A stretch of DNA of 64,000 nucleotides from Paramicrobacterium humi (GCF_900105715.1 NZ_FNRY01000001.1:806001-870000), one strand, 5' to 3'. Positions 1 through 9,899 are shown, counted from the first letter of the stretch. Program-made: numbers and translations. Notes: generated from the sequence alone by a model not told the origin.

Positions 1-2
1 TC

Positions 3-1826
3 GCCGCCGTCGCCGACACGTCCGAGCCGCCGTACGCGGTGAGCGGCGCCCTACCCGAGGAGATCGCGGCCGGCATGGGCTTCGGCGGCGTGCGCAACCT
101 CTTCCCCTACACGATGCAAGACGGCTACGAGCGCGAGCTCGCGCCGACCGCGTTCGAATCCGTCGTGATCGAGAACGCGCACGTGCGCGCCCGTGTGCTG
201 CCGCAGCTCGGCGGGCGCATCTGGTCGCTGCGCGACCTCGACCGCGGCGTCGAGCTGCTGCACGAGAACTCGGCGGTGCAGTACGCGAACCTCGCCCTGC
301 GCGATGCGTGGTTCGCGGGCGGCATCGAGTGGAACATCGGCACGCGCGGCCACTCGCCGCACACGGCGAGCCCCCTCCACACCGCGATCGTCGAGACGGA
401 GGCCGGCGGCATCCTGCGCCTGTGGGAATTCGACCGGCTGCGCGAGACGGTGTTCCAGGTCGACCTGTGGCTGCCGGAGGATTCGCGCGTGCTGTTCGCG
501 TACGTGCGCATCCAGAACACGTCGGGGCGCGACGCACCCATGTACTGGTGGACGAACGCGGCCGTGCCGCAGACCCCGGCGACGCGCATCCACACGCCGA
601 GCACGAGCTCTGTCGCGACCGGCTACGACGGCGCGATCTCGACCGTCGAGATCACCGACGACATTCTCGCACCTGCCCAAGCGCCCTACGCCGCCGACTA
701 CTTCTTCGACCCTGTGCCGGGGCAGCGGCCCTGGGTCGCGGCGACCGACGAGAACGGCGACGGGCTCGCCCTGCTCTCGACCGAGCGGCTGCGGGGCCGC
801 AAACTGTTCTGCTGGGGAGAGGGCGCGGGCGGGCATCGCTGGCAGCGCTGGCTCACTCCCGACGGCCGGCACTACGCCGAGATCCAGTCCGGACTCGCGC
901 GCACCCAGTTCGAGCATCTGCTGCTGCCCGCGGGCGAGAGCTGGGACTGGGTCGAGGCGTACGGCAATATCGCGACAGGCGGGTCGGATGCCGCTGCCGC
1001 GGCGCACCGCGTCGAGGCGCTGTGGCCGGCAGCGACGATGGACCGCGCGCTCGAGAACGCGCGCTCGCACGCCGACCTGCCGCCCGGCGCGCCGCTCGTG
1101 ACGGGGAGTGGCTGGGGCGCCCTGGAGCAGCGACGGCGCGAGGCCGCAGGACTACCGCCCGTCGGCTCGGCGGGAACGCGGTTCGAGACGGTGACGCCGG
1201 AGATCGGCGTGTGGCTCGAGCTGCTCGAGACCGGCGCGCTGCCCGCCGCGAACCGCCGCGAGCTGCACCCCTCCTACGTGCGCGGCGAGGCGTGGGAACG
1301 ACTGCTCGAACAGGCTCCCCGCACGTGGAGCACGACGGCACACCTTGGCGCGATGGCACACGCGCGCGGCGATATCGAGCGCGCCGGCGCCTACTACGCC
1401 GCGTCGTTCGCGCTCGCGCCGAACATGCCCGCACTCCGCGGCCGCGCGCGGCTGAGGATCGAGACGGGACGAACGGAACAGGCGGCGAACGACTACCTCG
1501 CCGCCGTCGGCTACGCTCTGCCCGCCGCACAGCGCGCGCTCGTCGTCGAGGGCGCCACCGTGCTGCTCGAGGCCGGCGACACGGCCGGGGCGCTGCGCGT
1601 CATCGACCGCGCCGACAGCGACGTTCGCGGAATCGGCCGTGTGCGCTTCCTTCGGGCGAGCGCCCTGCACCGGCTGGGCCGCGACGACGAGGCGGGGCAG
1701 ATGCTGCACGAGGGCATCGAAGTGGCTAACCTCCGGGAGGGCGACGAGACCGTCTCCGACCTGTGGTCCACGGTGTTCCCCGACGAGCAGCTGCCGGTCG
1801 ACTACGACTTCCGCATGAAAGTGTGA
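3..1826 (+). CDS. DUF5107 and tetratricopeptide-repeat protein, 5' end outside window
   Basis: The reading frame is open from the first bases (607 residues visible), so the start probably lies upstream of the window; a GTG at 39 is the first in-frame start seen but cuts into conserved sequence. Residues about 20-320 look like a DUF5107 domain, an aldose-epimerase-like beta-sandwich thought to act on carbohydrates, with the typical stretch VRARVLPQLGGRIWSL. The C-terminal third has alanine-rich helical repeats spaced like TPRs (AHARGDIERAGAYYAASFAL and following). The protein is probably cytoplasmic and linked to sugar metabolism, but no substrate can be inferred. It converges on the Wadjet operon with only 7 bases between stop codons and has no obvious link to it. 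Confidence 0.75.
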   Translation, partial: AAVADTSEPPYAVSGALPEEIAAGMGFGGVRNLFPYTMQDGYERELAPTAFESVVIENAHVRARVLPQLGGRIWSLRDLDRGVELLHENSAVQYANLALRDAWFAGGIEWNIGTRGHSPHTASPLHTAIVETEAGGILRLWEFDRLRETVFQVDLWLPEDSRVLFAYVRIQNTSGRDAPMYWWTNAAVPQTPATRIHTPSTSSVATGYDGAISTVEITDDILAPAQAPYAADYFFDPVPGQRPWVAATDENGDGLALLSTERLRGRKLFCWGEGAGGHRWQRWLTPDGRHYAEIQSGLARTQFEHLLLPAGESWDWVEAYGNIATGGSDAAAAAHRVEALWPAATMDRALENARSHADLPPGAPLVTGSGWGALEQRRREAAGLPPVGSAGTRFETVTPEIGVWLELLETGALPAANRRELHPSYVRGEAWERLLEQAPRTWSTTAHLGAMAHARGDIERAGAYYAASFALAPNMPALRGRARLRIETGRTEQAANDYLAAVGYALPAAQRALVVEGATVLLEAGDTAGALRVIDRADSDVRGIGRVRFLRASALHRLGRDDEAGQMLHEGIEVANLREGDETVSDLWSTVFPDEQLPVDYDFRMKV

Positions 1827-1833
1827 GCACCCG

Positions 1834-3012
1834 CTATTTCGTCGCGGCGAGACGTGTCTCGACCCAGCTCCAGTCGACGCGCTCCTGCTCGAGGCGCACG
1901 CCTCTCCCGTGTCGATCAGTGACCAGATCAGCGTACAGATCCGACTCATCGTCCGTGAGCCGAGGCAACGCCGTGTTTGTGGGCGTCGGCTCGCTTCCCC
2001 AGCGCGACCGATGCTTCAGCAGCGTCTCGCGATCCATGAGTACCGAGCGCACGTTTGGCAGGTGGGCACGAACCCGATCGAGAATCGCGAAACCGTGAGT
2101 GTCAATGTCGCCCCAGTAGAGAGCGTTGCCCTGAACGGCCGCCCCTCGCAACCAGTCAAGGGAAGCCGGCTGTGACGCGTCGTAGCCTTTGCCGTACAGC
2201 ACGACTCCACGAGGCGGCACGGGCGCGCTGAGATAGCTGATCTCGTTCTCGACGATGATCGCCCATGAGATGTCTGGTTCAAATCCAAGCAGCTCATCGA
2301 GCCGAAATTCCGCTTCCGTGATACCGGCCGGCATCCCGAAGAGGCCAGGGTCGAACCTCATTCGGATCAGGCTTGGCTTCAGCGCGAAACCGAGCGCGTT
2401 CGTGAAGCCGGCCGCGCTGGACGGGACATTCAGCATCTCCGCAAGGACACTGCGGTGGCGCTCGAACAGCTTCGTATCGACTCCGGGCGCATCAACTTGC
2501 CGCAGATACAGGCCGGAACCGCGGTTCCACTCGAGCCAGTCGCGCGCGGCGAGGATCGCGTTCCAGTCGTCGGCGCGTTCGAGCGCACGGATCGGGTGTG
2601 CGAGCACCCAGTCGCGTACCGCAGGTACATGACGAGAGGCAGCGAGCAGCCCGTCGAAGATCGCGAGTTCACTGCCCGCAGCCCCGCCGCGAATGCCGAG
2701 GACCCGCCACGCCTGCTCGAAGCTTTCGACCACAGCGCGCGAAGGGATTTCCGTGCGACCGAGATGCCGGCCACCCACGGATCGCGTCACAACACGGAAG
2801 CGTTGTCCGTCGCCAGACGCGCGCTCAAGCGCTGCCGCCCAGCGCCGTGCTTCGTCAAAACGATCGGCGAGATCCGCCGCCGTCGGGCCGCGCAACGGCA
2901 CGTCCACCGCATCGAACGGCTCACGCAGCGCGTATGCGCGCAGCAGCGCACCCGAGACCCACCGACGTCGCAGCTTCGACTCGATGTCCGCCGGGGTCGT
3001 CCATTCGTTCAC
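1834..3012 (-). CDS. jetD: Wadjet anti-plasmid protein JetD (DUF3322/DUF2220, topoisomerase VI A-like)
   Basis: This 392-residue protein is the nuclease subunit of the Wadjet system, which cleaves small circular DNA after loop extrusion by JetABC. The N-terminal half fits DUF3322 and the C-terminal half DUF2220, a Toprim-like fold. Candidate metal-binding residues are E255/E257 in IIVENEIS and D302/D304 in [10 protein letters not shown]. The GTG start at 3012 overlaps the jetC stop by four bases (GTGA), implying translational coupling. It is the last gene of a minus-strand jetA-B-C-D operon in the canonical order. Length and motifs match intact family members. The function comes from family knowledge; the motifs and arrangement are seen directly. 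Confidence 0.93.
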   Translation of the reverse strand: MNEWTTPADIESKLRRRWVSGALLRAYALREPFDAVDVPLRGPTAADLADRFDEARRWAAALERASGDGQRFRVVTRSVGGRHLGRTEIPSRAVVESFEQAWRVLGIRGGAAGSELAIFDGLLAASRHVPAVRDWVLAHPIRALERADDWNAILAARDWLEWNRGSGLYLRQVDAPGVDTKLFERHRSVLAEMLNVPSSAAGFTNALGFALKPSLIRMRFDPGLFGMPAGITEAEFRLDELLGFEPDISWAIIVENEISYLSAPVPPRGVVLYGKGYDASQPASLDWLRGAAVQGNALYWGDIDTHGFAILDRVRAHLPNVRSVLMDRETLLKHRSRWGSEPTPTNTALPRLTDDESDLYADLVTDRHGRGVRLEQERVDWSWVETRLAATK

Positions 3013-6000
3013 GCGGCTCCCGCCGCACGCCGTTCGCGGTACTCCTCGACAGTGAGCGTGTGCACCCGGGAGGCGGAGCCCTCCGGATTGTCGACGAATC
3101 CGATCGAGCTCACGTAGGGCTCAATCACGTGGACCTTCTGCAAGGGCGTGACGATGAGAAGCTGCAGCCCGAGCTTCTCGAACAGTTCGAGCGCGTACCG
3201 CGTCGACTGATCCGACCCACGCCCGAATGCCTCGTCGATGACGACGAACCTGAAATCCTTGGACTTCTCGACGCCCCATTCCAGACCAAACTGGTAGGCG
3301 AGCGAGGCCGCGAGGATGGTGTAGGCGAGCTTCTCCTTCTGACCCCCGGACTTGCCATCCGAATCGGTGTAGTGCTCATGCTCGAGCCCTGACTCTCGGT
3401 CGCGCTCCGACGCAGCGAACGTATACCAGTTGCGGACATCGGTGACGCGCACCGTCCACGCCTTATCTGCGTCGGCATGGTTAGGGCGGCCCTTGAACTT
3501 CTCGATCAGCACGCGCACGCGCTCGAACCTCTGCTCGGCGTCGACCTCCTCTCCGCCGAGGAGGTCTCCCGTCGCAGCGCGGAGATCGGAACGGAAATCG
3601 CGTATCTCCGTATTCACCGTCGGCTCTGCAACGAGCCTGATGACACGGCCCGGGTTGTAGTCGATCGCGCCGAGCGCCTCGTTGATCGTCTCAACGCGAC
3701 CGCGGATCTCCTCCGACTGTCTGCCCAGCCACGCGTTGAACTGGGCGAGTTCCCGAACTGCCTCGGTGTTGAGCTGTCGCTTGAACTCCGCCTCGAAGCG
3801 CGGAAGGTCATCACTCTTCACGCGATCGTGCAAGCGCCGGAATTCTCCGATCGAGGCGATATTGGCATCCATCTCACTCTCGAGTTCCGGCCACAGCCTG
3901 AGCACCTCGCTCATCTGCTGCTGAATGCTTGTCGTATGACCGTTCATCTCGCGCTGAGCCGACTCGATCGCGCGCGTCAGCTCGTCGCTCAGTCGCGTCC
4001 GAAGCTCGTCACAGGCGTCGACAGTGGTCGGCTGACGCGCGCCCGCCCGCTCGCGTAATGCCGGATACAGCTCACGTGCGGCGATCGCGGATTCGCGCGG
4101 AATCAGGGCAAGCGCCTCAGTCGTGCTTGCGCGCCTCGCCTCGAGGCGTTCCAAATCGCCTTCGATGCGCCCCGTACGCGAGAGAGCGGCCTTATAGTCA
4201 TCGTCAGCTCGCTTTTGCTCGTCCGCGAGTTCCGTGAGCTGCCTGTCGATCTCGGCAAGCCGTGAGGACCCCGCGACGATGCGTTCGCGCTCCTCCCGCA
4301 GCGACCGAAGCCGGGCTTGAGCAGCGTCCACGTCGATGTCATCCCAGTTCGCATACTCCTCGAGCCGGTTGAGCGCTGTCTCCGATTCCGTCAGCTTCTT
4401 TTCGCGCCGTTCGAGTTCCCTGAGCTCGCCCTCCAGATCTCCGATGCGCGCCTGAACGCCGGCGACTTCCTCAACGAGCGCTGCGATCTTTCTCTCGTTG
4501 CTGCGGCCGAGAACCCACCAGCGGGGATCGGACACCGAGTGCCGATCGTCTTTCTCGTGTCGGTCCCGGTCCCGGACAAGGCCCTCGCGCGTCACTGCCC
4601 GGTCCTCGAGCTGGAGTTCGGCGACAGTAGACACAAGCCGATGGTCCGCCCGCCGACCGAGTTCGCTTCGCAGGTACTCGGCGAAGTTCCCGGGTTCCAC
4701 TTCGAGAACATCGCGGAGACGAGCTCCGCTCCCGGCCTCAGCGGGAACGGCCTTCACCCGCCTCTCGGGCACCCTGAGGTACACGAGCCGCGCGTTCAGG
4801 TGGTGGGCGTTCACCCATTCAGATACTCGCGCGTACTGCGCCTGCGGTACGAGTAGTGACGTCGCGAACGGGCGGAGCACACGTTCGGCGGCACCCCGCC
4901 ACTCCAGGTGGTCCGCATCGACATCGACGAGCTCACCCACGAAGGGAAGCTCAGTCACGTCGATGTCCAACGCGGAGCGTAGCTCCTCACGCACGCGAAC
5001 CAGGTCGCGGGGAAGGTTGTTTCGCCGCTCCTTGAGGCTCGCGATCTCGCCGTCGAGTTCGCGGGCCTGGACCTTCAGCGTGCCGTGTTCCAGCACGAGG
5101 GGGTTCTTCGTCTCGTTCAACCGCACGCGTTCGGCGCGCGCACTGTCTCGCGCCGATGCTGCGTCGACGACACGTGAGCGGAAGCTCGCGGTATCCGTCA
5201 CAGCGTCGAGACCAGCGCGGTGCACGTGATCGTCGAATCGTGCGCGCCGGTCGCTGCGCTGCTTGACAAGCTCTTCCGCGACGGGAACCTCCGCGTCGAT
5301 CTGGCCCAATCGGTCGCCACCGGCTCCGAGGCGCTCAGCGTGCAACGACTCGCGGCGGGTCACGAGAGACCCACGCGTCCGCTCGAGATCGGCTTGCACG
5401 TCCCGTTGCGCGCCCAATTCAGCCTGTGCAGCGTCGATTGCGGCGGTGAGTACGTCGAGCGTCATCTCGGCGGCGAAGGGCACGAGAGCTTCGCGCTCTG
5501 CTGTGCTCCGGTCGCGCCGGTTCACGGCGGCCTCGTATCTGTCGGACGCAGCCATGAGAGGACCGAGGTGCGCAAGCTGCGCGGTGGCGCGCTGCACGGC
5601 TTCGTGGGCACGCGTGAGGTTCTCGAAGTGGTCGACGATCACGGATACCTTGGGGCTCGCGTCAGCAGGCTCCAGCATGTGGCTGCGCACGAAATCATTC
5701 AGATTCCCCACCGATTTCATCGAGACGGTCTGATGGAACAGTTCCATCGCCTGGTCAGAACGAATGCCGAGAAGGCGACGCATCTTCCGCGCGTACTCAG
5801 GGAAAGTGTTGTCGATCTCTGCGCCAGCCGCACGCAACCGTGCGCGCAGGTTCTTCAGATCGTCGCCGAACCCACTGAAGTCTGTGCCAATCGCCAACGG
5901 CTGAGGCGCTGTGACATAGAACCGTTCCGGCTGGCCCGTGCGGTCCTTCTGGTGAAACACCTGAGCGATTGAAACGGTGTCGCCATAGCCCTCATTGGCG

Positions 6001-6380
6001 AAGACACCGAGAATCACCGAGTACGCGTTGTGGTTCCGCAGTCCGACCGGACGCGATGTCCCCGTTGCTTCATTCCGCTCGGACCTGTAGTGCCCTTCCA
6101 CGTAGCTCCGGAGGCTGCGCTCCTTAGCCCCTGCCCCTGCCGCCTTGTTGTAGGAAATCTTGTTCGCGGGCAGTAGCAGCGTCGTGACGGCATCCACGAG
6201 GGTGGACTTCCCGCTGCCGATGTCTCCCGTCAGCAGCGAGGTGCTCCCATCCGGCTGGAGGCTCCACACGTGCTTGTCGAAGGTTCCCCAATTGAAAACC
6301 TCAAGCCGGTGGAGCCGGTATCCAGTTCGGCCGTTAGCCGACGTATCGAGTTCGAGAGCCGAGAACAGCGTGTCAGTCAT
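3009..6380 (-). CDS. jetC: Wadjet SMC-like ATPase JetC (MukB/MksB type)
   Basis: This 1123-residue SMC-like motor extrudes DNA loops together with JetA and JetB. The Walker A motif GDIGSGKST lies at about residues 52-60. Two long charged helical segments, predicted coiled coils, flank a central hinge-like part. The ABC signature SGGQKEKLA starts near 1011, followed by Walker [12 protein letters not shown] with D1049/E1050. I chose ATG 6380 rather than the in-frame ATG at 6521, because the protein then begins [11 protein letters not shown] as relatives do, and this ATG overlaps the jetB stop by 8 bases with GGGGAAGG upstream. The upstream extension would lie wholly inside jetB. All ATPase motifs are intact, so it should be functional. 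Confidence 0.94.
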   Translation of the reverse strand: MTDTLFSALELDTSANGRTGYRLHRLEVFNWGTFDKHVWSLQPDGSTSLLTGDIGSGKSTLVDAVTTLLLPANKISYNKAAGAGAKERSLRSYVEGHYRSERNEATGTSRPVGLRNHNAYSVILGVFANEGYGDTVSIAQVFHQKDRTGQPERFYVTAPQPLAIGTDFSGFGDDLKNLRARLRAAGAEIDNTFPEYARKMRRLLGIRSDQAMELFHQTVSMKSVGNLNDFVRSHMLEPADASPKVSVIVDHFENLTRAHEAVQRATAQLAHLGPLMAASDRYEAAVNRRDRSTAEREALVPFAAEMTLDVLTAAIDAAQAELGAQRDVQADLERTRGSLVTRRESLHAERLGAGGDRLGQIDAEVPVAEELVKQRSDRRARFDDHVHRAGLDAVTDTASFRSRVVDAASARDSARAERVRLNETKNPLVLEHGTLKVQARELDGEIASLKERRNNLPRDLVRVREELRSALDIDVTELPFVGELVDVDADHLEWRGAAERVLRPFATSLLVPQAQYARVSEWVNAHHLNARLVYLRVPERRVKAVPAEAGSGARLRDVLEVEPGNFAEYLRSELGRRADHRLVSTVAELQLEDRAVTREGLVRDRDRHEKDDRHSVSDPRWWVLGRSNERKIAALVEEVAGVQARIGDLEGELRELERREKKLTESETALNRLEEYANWDDIDVDAAQARLRSLREERERIVAGSSRLAEIDRQLTELADEQKRADDDYKAALSRTGRIEGDLERLEARRASTTEALALIPRESAIAARELYPALRERAGARQPTTVDACDELRTRLSDELTRAIESAQREMNGHTTSIQQQMSEVLRLWPELESEMDANIASIGEFRRLHDRVKSDDLPRFEAEFKRQLNTEAVRELAQFNAWLGRQSEEIRGRVETINEALGAIDYNPGRVIRLVAEPTVNTEIRDFRSDLRAATGDLLGGEEVDAEQRFERVRVLIEKFKGRPNHADADKAWTVRVTDVRNWYTFAASERDRESGLEHEHYTDSDGKSGGQKEKLAYTILAASLAYQFGLEWGVEKSKDFRFVVIDEAFGRGSDQSTRYALELFEKLGLQLLIVTPLQKVHVIEPYVSSIGFVDNPEGSASRVHTLTVEEYRERRAAGAA

Positions 6381-6987
6381 CGTCGCCTTCCCCGTCGGTA
6401 TTGCGTGCGTAATCAGCGAGGCGCTCCGAGAAGCCGGCCATCGCCTCGGCGTCGACATACGCTTTGAGAATGCGGCGAACCTCCCATGCGGGTGTCCTGT
6501 TCGATGCTCTTGTGCGTGCACTGCTGAGCGGGTGGAGGAATCCGAGCTTCACTGCTTGGCTAATGGTCTGGTCCACCTGGCGTATCGCGCGGGCTTCGTT
6601 CGTCGTCTCCTGAAGAAACACGCGCAGCATCTCGATGATCTGCTCGCGTTCCATGACGAGCTTCCCCTCGCCGCCACCTGCTTCGAACTCGGCCATTCGC
6701 TTGCGCAAGAGGAGCAGAAGCAGACTCACGTGGTAGGTCAGGGACCGCCGCTTCACCAGTCGTGGAAGCGGTTCTTCCCCCTCGTCGGGCTCGATCGTCT
6801 TCACGAAGGCGTAGCCTTCGGTGTCGTCGACGATCACACCGACACCGATCTCTGAGAAGTGGTCGCGCACGGCCGACGAGTTGCGCTCGAGGGTACGCCA
6901 CACGTCCTCATGCGTCTCCCGATACACGACGCCCTGCATCAGTTTGATGATCGCGGTTGCGACTGCATGCTCGTCGGTTGTTGTCAT
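6373..6987 (-). CDS. jetB: Wadjet subunit JetB (DUF4194, kleisin-associated MukE/MksE type)
   Basis: This is a 204-residue DUF4194 protein, the winged-helix kite-like partner (MukE/MksE analogue) of the JetA kleisin. The family-like stretch is [19 protein letters not shown], followed by a hydrophobic helix [16 protein letters not shown]. Its ATG at 6987 overlaps the jetA stop codon (ATGA), and its own end overlaps the jetC start by 8 bases. Size is normal for the family. It has no catalytic role; it should bridge JetA to the JetC heads. The call rests on its position between unmistakable jetA and jetC genes plus family-like sequence. Confidence 0.9.
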   Translation of the reverse strand: MTTTDEHAVATAIIKLMQGVVYRETHEDVWRTLERNSSAVRDHFSEIGVGVIVDDTEGYAFVKTIEPDEGEEPLPRLVKRRSLTYHVSLLLLLLRKRMAEFEAGGGEGKLVMEREQIIEMLRVFLQETTNEARAIRQVDQTISQAVKLGFLHPLSSARTRASNRTPAWEVRRILKAYVDAEAMAGFSERLADYARNTDGEGDDD

Positions 6988-8414
6988 AGTCGGGTCACCG
7001 TCGTTCTCGGCAGAGTGGCGCGTTTCGGCGTGCCCGCGATGTCCGTGTAGCTGATGATCGTCTCCTCGCCGTCGTGCAGGTCGATGCGGATGTCGTCGTT
7101 GCTCAGGGCAAGGTAACCGAGAATCTCGGCCACGCCTTCCTCGATCGGATAGAAGTTGATGATGTCGGTGAGTTCAGCCGTGCTCCGACGCGGGATGAGC
7201 GCGCGAATGTTCTCGGCAAGTCTCGTGGCGTCCACGAAGCGCTGCCCGAGCAGCGCATCGTACTCGACGGGTTCCTCGGTTTCAGGTTCGATCATGCTGT
7301 CAACTCGGGTCTCGGGCTGGGGCTCGTAGAGTGGCCTCTCGAACGGAAGGCTGATCGGCAGACCGGGTTCGTCGATGACGAGACCGAGCTCAGCGTCAGG
7401 CGGCGTGTTTCGCACCTGAATCGCCCTCTGTTCAACGGTCCGCACGATGTCGAGGACGCGTCGGTTTTCAAGCCACACCTGGTCTTCGAGGAACCGGCGC
7501 AGTTGCTCCGAGAGGTTGCGAACAGTCTGCTGCGTCCGCTCAGCGGCATCCGCCCAATCATGATGAATGAAACGCAGCCGGCGGTCGACATCGACAACGG
7601 GCATCCTCTGGACCGCAAAGATGAGATCCGCGAGTTCCGATTGCCGATGTTCTGACAGGAGGAAGTCATAGAAGGCTTGGAAACTTCGGCCCTGGTCAGA
7701 CGTGGCGATATCCGTTCGACCCGTGACGAGCTCCGTCAGAAGCTCGCCCTTGCTGCCGTCCCAGCCTGCGATCTTCTCGCGAGCGGTGCGATCGAGCTTG
7801 CGGAAATTCTCTTCGACTTCGCGAAAGTCGGAGAGCAGATCGCGGGCCGTGGAAGAGAAAAGCTGATAACGGTCACGGACTGCAGACTCCTCGAGGGGAT
7901 CCCATCGATTGCTTCGCACCATCTCGATCTGCTCATCGATCTCGGCGCGACGGCGCTCGAGCTCTGCGATTCGCGTCTCAGGATCCGTCTCGCTGCCGTG
8001 AACGATCTGGCGCAGGATTTCGATGAGCGTGTGCAGGCGCGACTCGGTTCCGACGAAGCTGCGGCTCTGAAGGTCCTGAACCCACCGATACGCCTTCTCG
8101 ACGGCCGATGTCGCATCGTAGTGGACCTCATCGGAGTCGACTGGATAGAACTTGCGCAGCCAGCCTCGTTCGGCCTCCGCCCATTCGTCTAGGTATTCCA
8201 ACGGCTCACGCGTGTACAGCTCCGGATTATGCGCGTGAATCGCATAGAGATGTTCGTCAAACGCATCGACAAGCTGGCTTGCCGACGAGGCGCCGTGGTT
8301 CTCCTCGACAAAGAACTGGCCCAAGAACGACAGCACGAGGGGCGCGTTGTTTGCTCGAAGCAGTCGCCAGGCAGGATGCTGATCCCTCAGGCTCGTGATG
8401 TCGTCGATGTTCAC
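6984..8414 (-). CDS. jetA: Wadjet kleisin-like subunit JetA (DUF3375)
   Basis: This is the 476-residue DUF3375 kleisin analogue (MukF/MksF type) that closes the JetC ring and opens the jetABCD operon. The N-terminal region DITSLRDQHPAWRLLRANNA followed by LVLSFLGQFF is characteristic of the family. I prefer the GTG at 8414, giving MNIDDITSL, because family members begin just before this motif. An ATG at 8477 in the same frame would add 21 atypical residues and overlap the upstream toxin gene by 10 bases. Neither start has a strong Shine-Dalgarno sequence. With the 8414 start, 53 bases separate it from the PIN toxin gene, so a promoter could lie there. Confidence 0.9.
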   Translation of the reverse strand: MNIDDITSLRDQHPAWRLLRANNAPLVLSFLGQFFVEENHGASSASQLVDAFDEHLYAIHAHNPELYTREPLEYLDEWAEAERGWLRKFYPVDSDEVHYDATSAVEKAYRWVQDLQSRSFVGTESRLHTLIEILRQIVHGSETDPETRIAELERRRAEIDEQIEMVRSNRWDPLEESAVRDRYQLFSSTARDLLSDFREVEENFRKLDRTAREKIAGWDGSKGELLTELVTGRTDIATSDQGRSFQAFYDFLLSEHRQSELADLIFAVQRMPVVDVDRRLRFIHHDWADAAERTQQTVRNLSEQLRRFLEDQVWLENRRVLDIVRTVEQRAIQVRNTPPDAELGLVIDEPGLPISLPFERPLYEPQPETRVDSMIEPETEEPVEYDALLGQRFVDATRLAENIRALIPRRSTAELTDIINFYPIEEGVAEILGYLALSNDDIRIDLHDGEETIISYTDIAGTPKRATLPRTTVTRL

Positions 8415-8467
8415 GGCAGACAGAGTACTCGACACCCCTGACGCGGATTCTGAATCGGGCCGTTCCC

Positions 8468-8839
8468 CTACAGGCATTCGACGTCGTACAAGCGGATACG
8501 TTCGTCGATGCTCACAAGAACGAGGTCCTCGACCCGCGCTTGAGCAACAAGCATTCGGTCAAATGGATCCCGATGATGCCACGACATCGTGCGCAGCTCT
8601 TCAGCGTGTGCAGCGTCGAACGCGAGCAGCTCGAACCCGCTGCCGAGAACGACCTCAGCAACCTCGGTAGGAGCCTCGAGCTTGCCAATTGAGACCATGA
8701 TCGAGATCTCGGCGATGGAGACGCTGGACACGAAAACGTGATTGGACGGGTCGGCGATCAGCTGCCGGTGATCGGAAGCAAGCCTGGGATCATTCGCGAC
8801 CCACCACAGCAATATGTGCGTGTCCAACAGCAGCCGCAC
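8468..8839 (-). CDS. PIN-domain toxin, VapC-like
   Basis: This 123-residue PIN domain is probably the ribonuclease toxin of a type II toxin-antitoxin pair. The acidic active-site set is visible: D6 in LLLDTHILLWW, E44 in SIAEIS, D91/D94 in HRDPFDRMLVAQA and D112 near the C-terminus. The LDTHxLLWW start and the RDPFDRML motif are typical of PIN toxins paired with Phd/YefM antitoxins. The ATG lies 3 bases after the stop of the upstream antitoxin gene, so the two are almost certainly co-transcribed. It ends 53 bases before jetA and could share its transcript. The RNA target cannot be inferred. Confidence 0.88.
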   Translation of the reverse strand: MRLLLDTHILLWWVANDPRLASDHRQLIADPSNHVFVSSVSIAEISIMVSIGKLEAPTEVAEVVLGSGFELLAFDAAHAEELRTMSWHHRDPFDRMLVAQARVEDLVLVSIDERIRLYDVECL

Positions 8840-8842
8840 TGT

Positions 8843-9076
8843 TCACTCACCGTACCAATCGCGCTCATCGCGCTCGGTGAAGCCATCGAAGTCATCGGCG
8901 ATGTGCACTCGCCCCTGCCACAGACCCGGCACACGCGCGTGCGAGGGCTCCCACTTCACAAGCCGGACAGCAGGTTTGCCGGCCCTTGCGATAACGACGT
9001 CTTCTCCAGCCAGCGCGCGCTCGATGAGCTTGGAGAGCTGCGTCTTCGCCTCGTACACGTTCACAGTCTTGGTCAC
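8843..9076 (-). CDS. Phd/YefM-family antitoxin
   Basis: This 77-residue protein starts with TKTVNVYEAKTQLSKLIERA, the dimerising DNA-binding fold of Phd/YefM antitoxins, followed by GEDVVIARAGKPAVRLV. The acidic, aromatic tail (FDGFTERDERDWYGE) should wrap the PIN toxin encoded directly downstream. It starts with GTG at 9076. By analogy with the family it should neutralise the toxin and repress its own promoter, probably through the repeats at 9086-9126. Confidence 0.88.
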   Translation of the reverse strand: MTKTVNVYEAKTQLSKLIERALAGEDVVIARAGKPAVRLVKWEPSHARVPGLWQGRVHIADDFDGFTERDERDWYGE

Positions 9077-9085
9077 ACACCCAGC

Positions 9086-9126
9086 GTAGGCTAGTTGGTC
9101 TGGTTGGTCTATCTACGTACGCCTAC
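9086..9126. promoter_or_regulatory. Candidate operator of the first toxin-antitoxin pair
   Basis: Ten bases upstream of the antitoxin start lies an inverted repeat, GTAGGC (9086-9091) and GCCTAC (9121-9126). It encloses two direct copies of TTGGTCT (9095-9101 and 9104-9110) with 9-base spacing. The position fits autoregulation by the Phd-type antitoxin. No clear -35/-10 pair was assigned. The repeats are seen directly; the role is inferred. Confidence 0.4.
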
Positions 9127-9146
9127 ACCTGGCACTGAACCGATCT

Positions 9147-9569
9147 TCAGATTTCAGTCACGGGGTCATGTACCTCGAAGCCGAGCGCATCAGCCACGCG
9201 GGCCATGTTCGCGTCGTGCGTGACAACGGCCACGGAGGCCGGACCGATCCGCTGTGCCGACGCAAGGTGGAGAGAATCGAGGGTTTTGACGTGAGAACGG
9301 ATCGTGGCCGCCTCTTCAAGGAGGGCGTCATCAACTCGCAGCAATGTGAGTTCCGCTGCGAATTCCTGTGCGGCGCGCACTTCTAGCGATTCGCGGCGCA
9401 GGACCCGCGTCATCTCCAGCTCGATAAGACGTGACGAGACAAATGCGTCGCCGGCAGCGGCGCATTCGTCAAACCAGTCGATTGCGGATTGGCTGTGCCC
9501 CAGGACGATGCGCAAGCCGACGGATGAGTCGATGTACCACGCGGAGCTGCGCTCAGAGACCGGCGTCAT
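9147..9569 (-). CDS. PIN-domain toxin, second toxin-antitoxin pair
   Basis: This 140-residue PIN domain has candidate active-site acids D14 (WYIDSSVGLRIV), E50 (SSRLIELEMTR), D98 (VKTLDSLHLASA) and D119 (VVTHDANMARVA). The D-S-S and LDSLHLASA forms differ from the neighbouring VapC-like toxin, so the two pairs are not recent duplicates. The gene overlaps the end of its antitoxin gene by 17 bases, a common arrangement for tight co-translation. Ribonuclease activity is assumed from the family. Confidence 0.85.
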   Translation of the reverse strand: MTPVSERSSAWYIDSSVGLRIVLGHSQSAIDWFDECAAAGDAFVSSRLIELEMTRVLRRESLEVRAAQEFAAELTLLRVDDALLEEAATIRSHVKTLDSLHLASAQRIGPASVAVVTHDANMARVADALGFEVHDPVTEI

Positions 9570-9837
9570 CGCTCACCTCCTCGATCAGGTCATCGAGGTT
9601 ACGTGAGAGTGGGACGGGCGCCCGCTTACCAATGGTGCGATGTTCCTTCTGAGGACCCGTAGCGAGACCGGATGCCACAAGCTGGTCGATCGAAGTTGCG
9701 GATTCCTGGACTTCCGGGACGAGTCGAAGCACGACGCGGCCCCGATTCGTCACCCGTACGGACTCTCCGCGATCAATGGCATCACGGACGACTGCCGAGA
9801 CCCGCTGGTTGAACTCGGTCATGGTTACGGTCTTCAC
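9553..9837 (-). CDS. Phd/YefM-family antitoxin, second pair
   Basis: This 94-residue protein has a Phd/YefM N-terminus (KTVTMTEFNQRVSAVVRDAI, then GESVRVTNRGRVVLRLVP) and an acidic C-terminal tail for toxin binding. I chose GTG 9837 because family members have several residues before the TEFNQ motif; ATG 9822 is an alternative. The GTG begins only 5 bases from the operator palindrome at 9842-9869, so the transcript may have a very short or absent leader. It is expected to repress itself and to be released when the antitoxin is degraded. Confidence 0.85.
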   Translation of the reverse strand: MKTVTMTEFNQRVSAVVRDAIDRGESVRVTNRGRVVLRLVPEVQESATSIDQLVASGLATGPQKEHRTIGKRAPVPLSRNLDDLIEEVSDDAGL

Positions 9838-9841
9838 GCCA

Positions 9842-9869
9842 CAATTCTAGTACGTACATACTAGAATTG
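9842..9869. promoter_or_regulatory. Perfect 11-base inverted repeat, antitoxin operator
   Basis: CAATTCTAGTA (9842-9852) and its exact complement TACTAGAATTG (9859-9869) flank the 6-base spacer CGTACA. The AT-rich arms stand out in this GC-rich DNA and lie 5 bases from the start codon of the second antitoxin gene. This is the expected place for Phd-type autoregulation. Binding by the antitoxin is inferred. Confidence 0.65.
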
Positions 9870-9899
9870 CATCCTCTCCCCGAAGCGAAGCCAAACCCT

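Noticed and set aside
8415-8477. Longer start for jetA (ATG 8477)
   Set aside because: It adds 21 residues outside the family pattern and overlaps the toxin gene; GTG 8414 matches the usual N-terminus, although neither has a clear ribosome binding site.
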